From NCBI RefSeq assembly GCF_007990715.1, contig NZ_BJWY01000008.1, forward strand, positions 1 to 64,000: 64,000 nucleotides of DNA, given 5' to 3'. Below are positions 43,212 through 51,950 of the stretch, one piece after another. Source of the stretch: Nocardia seriolae NBRC 15557. Its GTDB lineage: Bacteria; Actinomycetota; Actinomycetes; Mycobacteriales; Mycobacteriaceae. The notes under the pieces are model-generated. The model searched no databases. It was not told the origin of the DNA and saw nothing but the letters and a program-made list of their open reading frames with translations. How positions within the stretch are numbered: position 1 is the stretch's first letter; every line of letters begins with the position of its first letter. The position numbers were made by a program, and so were the translations under genes.

Positions 43212-44366
43212 ATGGGGCGAACCTTGCTGGTTACCAATGATTTCCCGCCGCGGCCCGGGGGGATTCAGTCGTATCTGCATGCGCTTGCCTTGCAGTTGCC
43301 CGCTGATGAGCTGGTGGTTTATGCGCCGCGGTGGCGGGGGGACAGTCATTGGAAGTTCGATGCGGAGCAGCCGTTTCAGGTGGTGCGGCATCCGACGACG
43401 CTGATGTTGCCTACGCCGTTGGTGGCTCGGCGGGCCAAGAAGCTGATGCGGGATGAGAAGTGTGATCGGGTGTGGTTCGGGGCGGCTGCGCCGTTGGCGT
43501 TGATGTCGCCGGTGCTGCGGGAGGCGGGGGCCGAGCGGATTATCGCGTCCACGCACGGGCACGAGGTGGGGTGGTCGATGTTGCCGGGGGCGCGGCAGGC
43601 GTTGCGGGTGATCGGGGATCACACCGATGTCGTCACCTATGTCAGTAAGTACACGCGGCGGCGGTTCGCTTCGGCGTTCGGGGCGCAGTCGGCGCTCGAA
43701 TACCTGCCGCCCGCGGTGGATTCCGAGGTGTTCAAGCCGGATCCGGCGGCTCGGGCCGAGTTGCGGGAGCGGTACGGGCTGGGGGAGCGGCCGACGATTC
43801 TGTGCCTGTCGCGGCTGGTGCCGCGCAAGGGGCAGGACATGTTGATCACGGCCATGCCCGAGATCAAGAAGCGGGTCGACGGGGCCGTGCTGGTGATCGC
43901 GGGCAGCGGGCCGTACGAGCAGAAGTTGCGGGCGTTCGTGGACGCCATGGGGCTGCGCGACGATGTGGTGTTCACCGGGCGGGTGCCGTCCAAGGAACTG
44001 GCCGCGCATCACACCATCGCCGATGTGTTCGCCATGCCCTGCCGGACACGCGGGTTCGGCCTGGACGTCGAGGGCCTCGGCATCGTCTTCCTGGAGGCAT
44101 CCGCCTCGGGAGTGCCGGTGGTGGCGGGTGATTCGGGCGGAGCGCCGGAGACCGTGCGCGAGGGCGAGACCGGTCGGGTGGTCGGCGGTCGCGATATCGC
44201 CGCGCTGACCGACGCCATCGTCGACATCCTGTCCGACCGCGATGCCGCCGCCGCCATGGGCGCGGCCGGTCGCGCCTGGGTGCAGCAGCAGTGGCGCTGG
44301 GATCTGATGGGAGCGCGACTGCGGGAACTGCTGGACCCGAGCCTGCGGCCCCGTCACGTGGCCTGA
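43212..44366 (+). CDS. pimB: GDP-mannose-dependent phosphatidylinositol mannoside mannosyltransferase (PimB')
   Basis: The 384-residue GT4-family enzyme adds the second mannose to PIM1, at the base of PIM, LM and LAM synthesis on the cytosolic face of the membrane. It begins MGRTLLVTNDFPPRPGGIQS and has STHGHEVGWSMLPG, CLSRLVPRKGQDMLI, VIAGSGPYE and the nucleotide-sugar EX7E region GFGLDVEGLGIVFLEASASG (Glu at both ends). Length and context match Rv2188c. The start codon fits a leaderless promoter. Confidence 0.93.
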   Translation: MGRTLLVTNDFPPRPGGIQSYLHALALQLPADELVVYAPRWRGDSHWKFDAEQPFQVVRHPTTLMLPTPLVARRAKKLMRDEKCDRVWFGAAAPLALMSPVLREAGAERIIASTHGHEVGWSMLPGARQALRVIGDHTDVVTYVSKYTRRRFASAFGAQSALEYLPPAVDSEVFKPDPAARAELRERYGLGERPTILCLSRLVPRKGQDMLITAMPEIKKRVDGAVLVIAGSGPYEQKLRAFVDAMGLRDDVVFTGRVPSKELAAHHTIADVFAMPCRTRGFGLDVEGLGIVFLEASASGVPVVAGDSGGAPETVREGETGRVVGGRDIAALTDAIVDILSDRDAAAAMGAAGRAWVQQQWRWDLMGARLRELLDPSLRPRHVA

Positions 44367-44450
44367 ACTGGGTCACGTGGCCGGATCCCGCCAGCTGGCT
44401 CGCGCGGGGCCGCCGGTCGGCGCGGGTCTGAGTCGATCGACGTCCTGTAC

Positions 44451-44456
44451 TAGGCT
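44451..44456 (+). promoter_or_regulatory. Leaderless -10 element (TAGGCT)
   Basis: TAGGCT ends six bases before the GTG at 44463. Confidence 0.5.
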
Positions 44457-44462
44457 CAGCCC

Positions 44463-44855
44463 GTGAGCAGTATCCAGGTTGCTGATCAGACCTTCGTTGC
44501 CGCGCCGGGCTCGGCCGTGGGCGAGGTGCTGGCCGATCGTGCCCGCTGGCGCAAGTGGTGGCCCGACCTACAGTTGCAGGTGCGGGAAGACCGGGGCGAC
44601 AAGGGGATTCGCTGGACGGTCAGCGGTGGCGCGGACGGCACCATGGAGGTGTGGCTGGAGCCCATGCTGGACGGCGTCATCATGCATTACTTCATGCACG
44701 CCGAACCGCGCGGCGGCATTGCCGGTATGTCCGGACGTGAGCTGCTGGCGCTGAACCGCGCCCGGCGCGTCGCGGGCAAGGTGATGTCCTTCGAGATCAA
44801 GGCCCGCCTCGAGGCGGGACGCAAGGCCGGGGTCGCGCCCGCCGCCGTCAAATAG
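44463..44855 (+). CDS. SRPBCC/polyketide-cyclase-like protein (Rv2186c type)
   Basis: The 130-residue product contains SIQVADQTFVAAPGSAVGEV, RWRKWWPDLQLQVREDRGDK, GTMEVWLEPMLDGVIMHYFM, a START/SRPBCC-like pattern, with a basic C-terminal helix. It corresponds by position and length to Rv2186c. These helix-grip proteins bind hydrophobic ligands; the ligand is not known. The start is a leaderless-type GTG. The next gene is also SRPBCC-like, and both sit between pimB' and an ArsA-like ATPase. Confidence 0.8.
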   Translation: MSSIQVADQTFVAAPGSAVGEVLADRARWRKWWPDLQLQVREDRGDKGIRWTVSGGADGTMEVWLEPMLDGVIMHYFMHAEPRGGIAGMSGRELLALNRARRVAGKVMSFEIKARLEAGRKAGVAPAAVK

Positions 44856-44890
44856 AGCTGCCGCTCACTAGAAAGGAAGCGTTGCCGCCC

Positions 44891-45328
44891 ATGGCCGATC
44901 GAACTCAGCGGTCGCTCGTGATCGATGCCCCCTCGGCCCGAGTGATGGCCGTCATCGCCGACCTGGAGTCGTATCCGGAATGGGTCGCCGCGGCCCGCTC
45001 GGTCGAGGTGCTGGAAAAGTTCCCGGACGGTCGTGCCCGCACCGCCCGCTTCGTGCTGGACGCCGGGGTCGTGAAGGACACCTACACCCTGTCCTACACC
45101 TGGCGTCCCGACGGCCGCGCCGTGAGCTGGAGCCTGGTCGCCGGTGACCTGCAGAAAGCGCAGGACGGCACCTATGAGCTGATCGCCCTGCCCGACGGCA
45201 ACACCCAGGTGGTCTACGAGCTGACCGTGGACCTGAACATCCCCATGATCGGCATGTTCAAACGCAAAGCGGAGAAGGTCATCACCGACACCGCCCTCAA
45301 GGAACTCAAGAAACGGGTCGAAGGCTGA
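44891..45328 (+). CDS. SRPBCC-family protein (Rv2185c/TB16.3 type)
   Basis: The 145-residue product MADRTQRSLVIDAPSARVMA, VIADLESYPEWVAAARSVEV, then VYELTVDLNIPMIGMFKRKA and TDTALKELKKRVEG is a typical polyketide cyclase/START-like helix-grip protein. It matches the TB16.3 family in length and position. The ATG at 44891 is chosen with AAAGGAAG upstream; the TTG at 44882 is too close to that site. It probably binds a lipid or isoprenoid. Confidence 0.9.
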   Translation: MADRTQRSLVIDAPSARVMAVIADLESYPEWVAAARSVEVLEKFPDGRARTARFVLDAGVVKDTYTLSYTWRPDGRAVSWSLVAGDLQKAQDGTYELIALPDGNTQVVYELTVDLNIPMIGMFKRKAEKVITDTALKELKKRVEG

Positions 45329-45369
45329 CCACCGACGGTACCGAACGCTCGCCGCGGCCCGCCACCCGC

Positions 45370-46764
45370 GTGGAGCTCTTCATCGGCAAGGGCGGGGTCG
45401 GCAAGACGACATTGGCGTGCGCCACCGCCCTCGCCTACGCCCGATCCGGCCGGCGGGTCCTGCTCGCCTCCCTCGACCAGGCCCACTCCCTCGGCGACGC
45501 CCTGGGCTACCGCCTGCGCCACTCCGCGACCCCGGCGGTGGCCAGCCTGCCACTGCCGATGTTCGCCACCCCCGCGTCGCAATTCCGGCACAGCCAGGAA
45601 TCTGCTTCCGCCACAGCTGGATTCGGGGCATCCCCGGCGTCGGTCGCGCCGGAATTCGGTGCCGTGCAGACGGTTCCCGGCGCCGGTCCACCAGCACTCG
45701 ATGTCATAGAGGTGGATTCGCTTGCGCTGCTGGAGGATCGGTTCCGGCAGGTGCTGGTCATGGCGTCGGGGACCGGGCACGAGCACGGATTCGATCTGGG
45801 CGCACTGGATCCCGCCGAGCTGACCGGACTGCCCGGGGTGCAGGAACTGCTGGCGATGCTGGAGATCACGCGGTTCGCCGGGGAGCGTCGCTGGGATGTG
45901 ATCGTGGTCGATTGCCCGCCCTCGGCGGACATGCTGCGCATCGTGACCGCACCCGACACCCTGCTCGGCTATCTGGAACGGGTTTGGCCCGCGCACAACC
46001 GGACCATGGAGGCCATCGGTCTCGATTTCCGTAAGGCCGTGCTGGCGGTGACCGTCGAGCAGATCGTGTCGGCGGTGACCGAAGCCCGTGCCCTGCTGGT
46101 GGATCGGACCCGCACCGGCGCACGCCTGGTGACCGCGGCCGAACAGGTGGCCGTCGCGGAATCGGCGCGGGTGCGGTCGGCGGCCGCGCTGCTCGGCATC
46201 CGGCTGGACGCGGTGCTGGTCAACAAGGTGCTCCAGGAGATGCCCGGAACCGATCCGAGCGCTGCGCCGCATCCGGCGGTGCAGTGGTATTTCAACCGGC
46301 GCGGTGAGCAACTCGACGTGGTGACCGAACTCCGCAAACGTTTGCGCGGTATTCCCGTGCAGGTGGTGGGTCATGCGGGCGCGGAGCCGGTGGGCCTGGG
46401 CTCGCTGGCGGCGCTGTCCTACGCGGTGGACGCGAGTGGTAACTGGGTGGGATGGCGTCCGATCCCTATGCTTGGCACAGATGCGGACGGTGTGCTACCC
46501 GTCCCCGCCGAGCCGGTCGTCCGGCTGGAGTCGGGCGCGGGCGTGCACTCGGTGTTCGCGATGCGCATGCATCTGCCCGTGGTCGATCCGTCGACCCTGC
46601 GGCTGGGACGAGTGGAGGACGATTTGATCGTGGGAGCGGACGGGGTCCGGCGGCGCTTGCGCCTGGCCCCGGTATTGCGGCGGTGCACGGTCGAGACCGC
46701 CGAACTCGACGGCGACCAGCTGGTCGTCCGTTTCCGGCCCGATCCGCAGGTCTGGCCGAAATGA
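45370..46764 (+). CDS. ArsA/GET3-like P-loop ATPase (Rv2184c type)
   Basis: The 464-residue protein starts MELFIGKGGVGKTTLACATA, with the deviant Walker A KGGVGKTT at 7-14, and has RRWDVIVVDCPPSADMLRIV (Walker B, about 170-190) and VLVNKVLQEMPGTDP. This is the anion-transporting/tail-anchored-protein ATPase family. A Ser/Ala/Pro-rich insertion (about 63-110) is unusual. The GTG start lies about 40 bases after the SRPBCC gene. No arsenic genes are nearby, so arsenic transport is unlikely; a lipid or membrane-protein role beside the SRPBCC genes is inferred. Confidence 0.88.
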   Translation: MELFIGKGGVGKTTLACATALAYARSGRRVLLASLDQAHSLGDALGYRLRHSATPAVASLPLPMFATPASQFRHSQESASATAGFGASPASVAPEFGAVQTVPGAGPPALDVIEVDSLALLEDRFRQVLVMASGTGHEHGFDLGALDPAELTGLPGVQELLAMLEITRFAGERRWDVIVVDCPPSADMLRIVTAPDTLLGYLERVWPAHNRTMEAIGLDFRKAVLAVTVEQIVSAVTEARALLVDRTRTGARLVTAAEQVAVAESARVRSAAALLGIRLDAVLVNKVLQEMPGTDPSAAPHPAVQWYFNRRGEQLDVVTELRKRLRGIPVQVVGHAGAEPVGLGSLAALSYAVDASGNWVGWRPIPMLGTDADGVLPVPAEPVVRLESGAGVHSVFAMRMHLPVVDPSTLRLGRVEDDLIVGADGVRRRLRLAPVLRRCTVETAELDGDQLVVRFRPDPQVWPK

Positions 46765-47756
46765 CCACGACCCACCCGCGTCCCGGCCACCGCGGTCCCG
46801 GCCACTCCGAAGAGAACCTCGGCGAATTCGCCGAGGAACTGCGCCTGCTCGCCGAGGCCGTGCTCGAACGCGTCGAACCGGTGCTGCGCCGCACCGCCTC
46901 CGACGGCCGCACCGAATGGTCCAGCTGCAGTTGGTGTCCGGTGTGCGCGGCCGCGGCCATCGTGCGCGGCGAGCACCACGACGTGGTGGCCGCCGTCGCC
47001 GAACACGGCACCGCCATCGTGACCGTGCTGCGCGAGGCCCTCGCGGGCGTGCCCGTGGACCCGGTCATCCCGCCGGAACTCGACCCGGACTCCCCGGAAT
47101 ACCAAGCCTGGCACCATTTCTCGCAGACCTCCGGAACCGATTCCGGCGCAACGGATCTGCCCTTCGCCGACGCGTACGCCACCGCCCGCGGCGAGGACGG
47201 CTCGGCGACCGGCGAGGGTGAACCCGCCTGGGCCGGTGATCAATCCGCACGCCCCGGGCACCCGCACGGTCCCGGCGCGAATCTCGCGGCGGTATTCGCC
47301 CGCTTCCTCGCCGGTGCGCAGGGCCGATCCGCCGCGCGAAACCAGGATGCCGCCGCACGAAATCAGGCCGGTGCGAACGACTTCGGCGCACCGGAGACCA
47401 CCGGGGATCCGCTGGGCCATGGCCCGGGCGCGGCTCGCCGTCCCGGCGCGGACCGCGCGGATGCCGTGCCGCACAGTGCCTACGGTGGGACCGCCGCGGG
47501 CAGCGGGTCGGCCGATCCCCGGACCTCCGGCGTAGGCGACGCGCGTGGCGACGGCGGCCCCTTCGGACCGCCGGTCGCACGTCCGGCCGATGCTGGCGGT
47601 GCCGCAGCCGGTTCCGTGCCCGCTCCGGGTGCGGCGCCCACGGCCGGTTCGTCCGGTGCGGCCCGCGAGTCCGGATCCGCGCGCGGCGCGGCGCAGCCGG
47701 GCAGGCGGCCCAAGCGCGGTAAGTATGTGCCCATCGACGTGACCATCAAGGCATGA
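46761..47756 (+). CDS. Rv2183c-like conserved protein with CxxC motif
   Basis: The 331-residue protein has a folded N-terminal part (ENLGEFAEELRLLAEAVLER, TEWSSCSWCPVCAAAAIVRG with two CxxC-like pairs at about 54-60, EHHDVVAAVAEHGTAIVTVL). A long Gly/Ala/Pro-rich, probably disordered region (about 135-310) follows, then a basic tail KRGKYVPIDVTIKA. The ATG overlaps the ATPase stop, so it is coupled to the ArsA-like gene and may be its partner. The cysteines suggest metal binding. Function unknown. Confidence 0.8.
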   Translation: MTTTHPRPGHRGPGHSEENLGEFAEELRLLAEAVLERVEPVLRRTASDGRTEWSSCSWCPVCAAAAIVRGEHHDVVAAVAEHGTAIVTVLREALAGVPVDPVIPPELDPDSPEYQAWHHFSQTSGTDSGATDLPFADAYATARGEDGSATGEGEPAWAGDQSARPGHPHGPGANLAAVFARFLAGAQGRSAARNQDAAARNQAGANDFGAPETTGDPLGHGPGAARRPGADRADAVPHSAYGGTAAGSGSADPRTSGVGDARGDGGPFGPPVARPADAGGAAAGSVPAPGAAPTAGSSGAARESGSARGAAQPGRRPKRGKYVPIDVTIKA

Positions 47757-48757
47757 GGGAAGGTGAGGACGTGCCGCTGACCGTGGGTATAGATGTGGGC
47801 GGCACGAATATTCGGGCGTCCGTGGTGGACGGTGCGGGCGAGGTGCTCGATACCGTGACCGCGCCGACCCCGCATTCGGCCCGTGCCCTCGAAGACGGAC
47901 TGGCCCGCGCGGTGCGGGAGCTGTGCGGGCGGCACGCCATCGGCGCCGTCGGTCTGGCGGTGGCCGGGTTCGTGGACGAGGATCGCGCGACCGTGCGGTT
48001 CGCACCGCATCTGCCCTGGGAGGACGCGCCGGTCGCGCGGCGGCTCACCGACCGGCTGGGGTTGCCGGTCATTCTCGAGCACGACGCCAATGCGGCGCTG
48101 TGGGCGGAGTACCGCTTCGGCGCGGCGGCGGGCGGGCGCAATGTGGTGCTGGTGGCCATCGGCACCGGCATCGGCGCGGCACTGCTGATCAATGGCCAGC
48201 TGTATCGCGGAAGTTTCGGTGTCGCACCGGAACTCGGGCACCTACAGGTGGTGCCGAACGGCCGCGCCTGCCCGTGCGGCAAGCGCGGCTGCTGGGAAAG
48301 GTATTGCAGCGGAACGGCTCTGGTGGACACCGCGCTGGAACTGCTGGCCACCGACCCGCAGCGCTCCACCCTGCTGGCCCGCGAGTCCGGCCGTGATCCG
48401 GGCTCGCTGACCGGCCGCCGGGTGGCGGGCGCGGCCCAGGACGGCGACCCGGTCGCGCTGGACGTGATGGCCGACTTCGCGCGCTGGCTGGGTCTGGGCC
48501 TGGCCTTCGTGAGCGACATCTTCGACCCGGACCTGATCGTGGTCGCGGGCGGCGTGAGCAGTTCGTCCCCGCTGTTCCTCGACGACGCCCGCGAGCACTA
48601 CGCCGCCTCGATCACCGGCGCCCGCCACCGCCGCCTGGCCCGCATCCGCACCGCCCAATTGGGTGAGGCCGCGGGCATGATCGGCGCGGCCGAACTGGCT
48701 CGCGCGGCAGTGCTCGCCGAGCAGAACGGTCACCAGGTGGCGCAGGCGCGGCGCTGA
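47753..48757 (+). CDS. ROK-family sugar kinase (glucokinase-like)
   Basis: The 334-residue ROK protein has the phosphate-binding VGIDVGGTNIRASVVDGAGE (about residues 11-30), VILEHDANAALWAEYRFGA with the catalytic Asp region, GTGIGAALLINGQLYRGSFG, GHLQVVPNGRACPCGKRGCW with the zinc-binding CxCGxxGC, and a late VVAGGVSSS. No DNA-binding domain is present, so it is a kinase rather than a repressor. The ATG overlaps the previous stop; a GTG at 47771 with GAAGGTGAGG upstream is a good alternative start. Confidence 0.9.
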   Translation: MREGEDVPLTVGIDVGGTNIRASVVDGAGEVLDTVTAPTPHSARALEDGLARAVRELCGRHAIGAVGLAVAGFVDEDRATVRFAPHLPWEDAPVARRLTDRLGLPVILEHDANAALWAEYRFGAAAGGRNVVLVAIGTGIGAALLINGQLYRGSFGVAPELGHLQVVPNGRACPCGKRGCWERYCSGTALVDTALELLATDPQRSTLLARESGRDPGSLTGRRVAGAAQDGDPVALDVMADFARWLGLGLAFVSDIFDPDLIVVAGGVSSSSPLFLDDAREHYAASITGARHRRLARIRTAQLGEAAGMIGAAELARAAVLAEQNGHQVAQARR

Positions 48758-48920
48758 TCGTTTCCGCGCCGTATTCCAAGGGGCGGGACCAAAGTCCCGA
48801 CATCGGAGAATCCCGTCACCGCCGGTTGGTTACTCTCAGGTCTCGGCGGTAGGGTAGGCAAGCAGTGGTGGTGCCCGCAACGAGGCCGGTCCCGGGTATC
48901 GAAACAGGGGAAAGGACGCA

Positions 48921-49646
48921 ATGTTCTACTGGCTGCTGAAGTTCGTCTTGGTGGGCCCGCTGATGCATCTGATCAACCGGCCGACGGTCGAGGGCGTCGA
49001 GAACATCCCCCCGAAGGGCACCGCGATTCTGGCCGGCAACCATCTGTCGTTCACCGACTGGCTGTTCACCCCGTTGATGAGCCCGCGCCGGATCACCTAT
49101 CTGGCCAAGGCCGAATACTTCACCACCCCGGGTCTCAAGGGTCGGCTGCAGAAGTTCTTCTTCTCCGGCACCGGCCAGTACCCGATCGACCGGTCCGGTG
49201 CGGACGCGGCCGAATCCGCTCTCAACACCGCGCGCAAGCTGCTCGGTGAGGGCCGCCTGGTCGGGCTCTACCCCGAAGGCACTCGCTCCCCGGACGGTCG
49301 CCTCTACAAGGGCAAGACCGGTGTGGCACGCCTCGCCCTGGAGACCGGAGTGCCGGTGATCCCGGTAGCCCTGATCGGCACCGACGAGGTGTGCCCGCCC
49401 GGCCCCTTCCGCTGGCGCCCCCGCAAGGTCACCGTGAAATTCGGTGCCCCCATCGACTTCTCGCGCTACGAGGGAATGGGCGGCAACCGCTTCGTCGAGC
49501 GCGCGGTGACCGACGAAATCATGTACGAGCTCATGCAAATGGGCGACCAGGAGTACGTGGACGTCTACGCCGCCAGCCTGAAGAAGGGCGTCCCGTCGGG
49601 CAGCCGCCCCGACGCCGACCGCGTCCCCCAGACCATGGCGGGCTGA
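48921..49646 (+). CDS. Lysophospholipid/1-acylglycerol-3-phosphate acyltransferase (PlsC family)
   Basis: The 241-residue membrane-associated enzyme has the catalytic HX4D in LAGNHLSFTDWLFTP (His near residue 43), the substrate motif GLYPEGTRSPDGRLYKG (about 115-130) and an N-terminal hydrophobic patch. It would acylate lysophosphatidic acid or a related acceptor in phospholipid or PIM synthesis. It corresponds to Rv2182c. The ATG at 48921 follows a purine-rich GGGGAAAGGA. A terminator follows. Confidence 0.93.
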   Translation: MFYWLLKFVLVGPLMHLINRPTVEGVENIPPKGTAILAGNHLSFTDWLFTPLMSPRRITYLAKAEYFTTPGLKGRLQKFFFSGTGQYPIDRSGADAAESALNTARKLLGEGRLVGLYPEGTRSPDGRLYKGKTGVARLALETGVPVIPVALIGTDEVCPPGPFRWRPRKVTVKFGAPIDFSRYEGMGGNRFVERAVTDEIMYELMQMGDQEYVDVYAASLKKGVPSGSRPDADRVPQTMAG

Positions 49647-49667
49647 CCCACCCCACGAAGGCTACGA

Positions 49668-49702
49668 AAAGGCCCCGGGAGACCAAGTCTCCCGGGGCCT
49701 TT
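49668..49702. terminator. Bidirectional terminator
   Basis: A 16-bp perfect stem (AAAGGCCCCGGGAGAC and complement) closes a CAA loop between the convergent acyltransferase and exoribonuclease genes; T-runs flank it on both strands. Confidence 0.9.
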
Positions 49703-49717
49703 CGCATGCGTAGAGCC

Positions 49718-50215
49718 TCACATGGCCCGGATCCGGCGGGCCGCCTCGATGGCCTCGAACTTGGCCAGATTGTGGCGGGCGTCGGCGAGCGCGTCGTGCG
49801 CGTCCTTGGGCACCGGCGGCAGTGCGGGCCGCCCGTGCTGGTCCCAATGCTGACGCAGCTCATTGGTATAGCGCGGCAGCGCATTGGGCAGATCGACCAT
49901 CGAACCCCACAGCTGACACAGCGCCACATGGTCATAGGCCCCGACCCAGGCCCACAGTTCGGGCTCCACACCGGGCCGCGGCACCAGGAACTTGTAGAGA
50001 TCGTCGCGAATCCGCTGGCGGGACCGCCACAGCGGCGAGGACGGCGGCGGTAGCTTGGGCAGGACGTTGCGGCGGACGAACGGCCCGGCCTTCTCGGGGT
50101 CGAATTCGGTTGAGACCGCGTAGAATTCGCGTCCGTCCTCGCACACCACCGCGATGGATACGAGGTCGATGACGGTCCCGTCCTCGATGAATTCAGAATC
50201 ATAAAAGTACCGCAA
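49718..50215 (-). CDS. DEDDh 3'-5' exoribonuclease (Rv2179c type)
   Basis: The 165-residue product starts (TTG) RYFYDSEFIEDGTVIDLVSI, giving the DxE exonuclease motif, then VGAYDHVALCQLWGSMVDLP and DAHDALADARHNLAKFEAI with the remaining Asp/His ligands. It matches the founding Rv2179c exoribonuclease nearly residue for residue at its start, which decides the TTG at 50215; GGAGAG lies 11 bases upstream. Longer frames upstream are rejected. It trims 3' ends of RNA in the cytosol. Confidence 0.9.
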   Translation of the reverse strand: MRYFYDSEFIEDGTVIDLVSIAVVCEDGREFYAVSTEFDPEKAGPFVRRNVLPKLPPPSSPLWRSRQRIRDDLYKFLVPRPGVEPELWAWVGAYDHVALCQLWGSMVDLPNALPRYTNELRQHWDQHGRPALPPVPKDAHDALADARHNLAKFEAIEAARRIRAM

Positions 50216-50234
50216 TGAGATGGGTCTCTCCTGA

Positions 50235-51731
<1,497 letters not shown>

Positions 51732-51895
51732 GGCTCCCCCGCCTCTCCGGGACTTCGGCGGGCGACTGGGAGCCGTGGCCGGTTCGCCGTCCGTGCCGGC
51801 GGTCGGGTGCCGAACCGACTCTGGACGTACCCGATGAGTTACCCCGGTCGGCGCGAAATCAGTTGTCGCCCTTGGCGACGAAGCGGCGAAAATGG

Positions 51896-51927
51896 AGAGC
51901 CCGGACCGCGATCGCGGTCCGGGCTCT
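51896..51927. terminator. Palindromic bidirectional terminator between aroG and pknL
   Basis: A perfect 32-base palindrome (arm AGAGCCCGGACCGCGA) is followed by GGTTTTCC on the plus strand. It stands between two convergent genes. Confidence 0.85.
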
Positions 51928-51950
51928 GGTTTTCCGAGGCGCTATGAGTG

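Noticed and set aside
43141..43237. Coding function for the GGGGGT repeat (TPTPTP or GVGVGV tracts)
   Set aside because: The frames through it extend the shadow of the TPR-WD40 gene and end at or inside pimB'; the repeat lies in an intergenic promoter.
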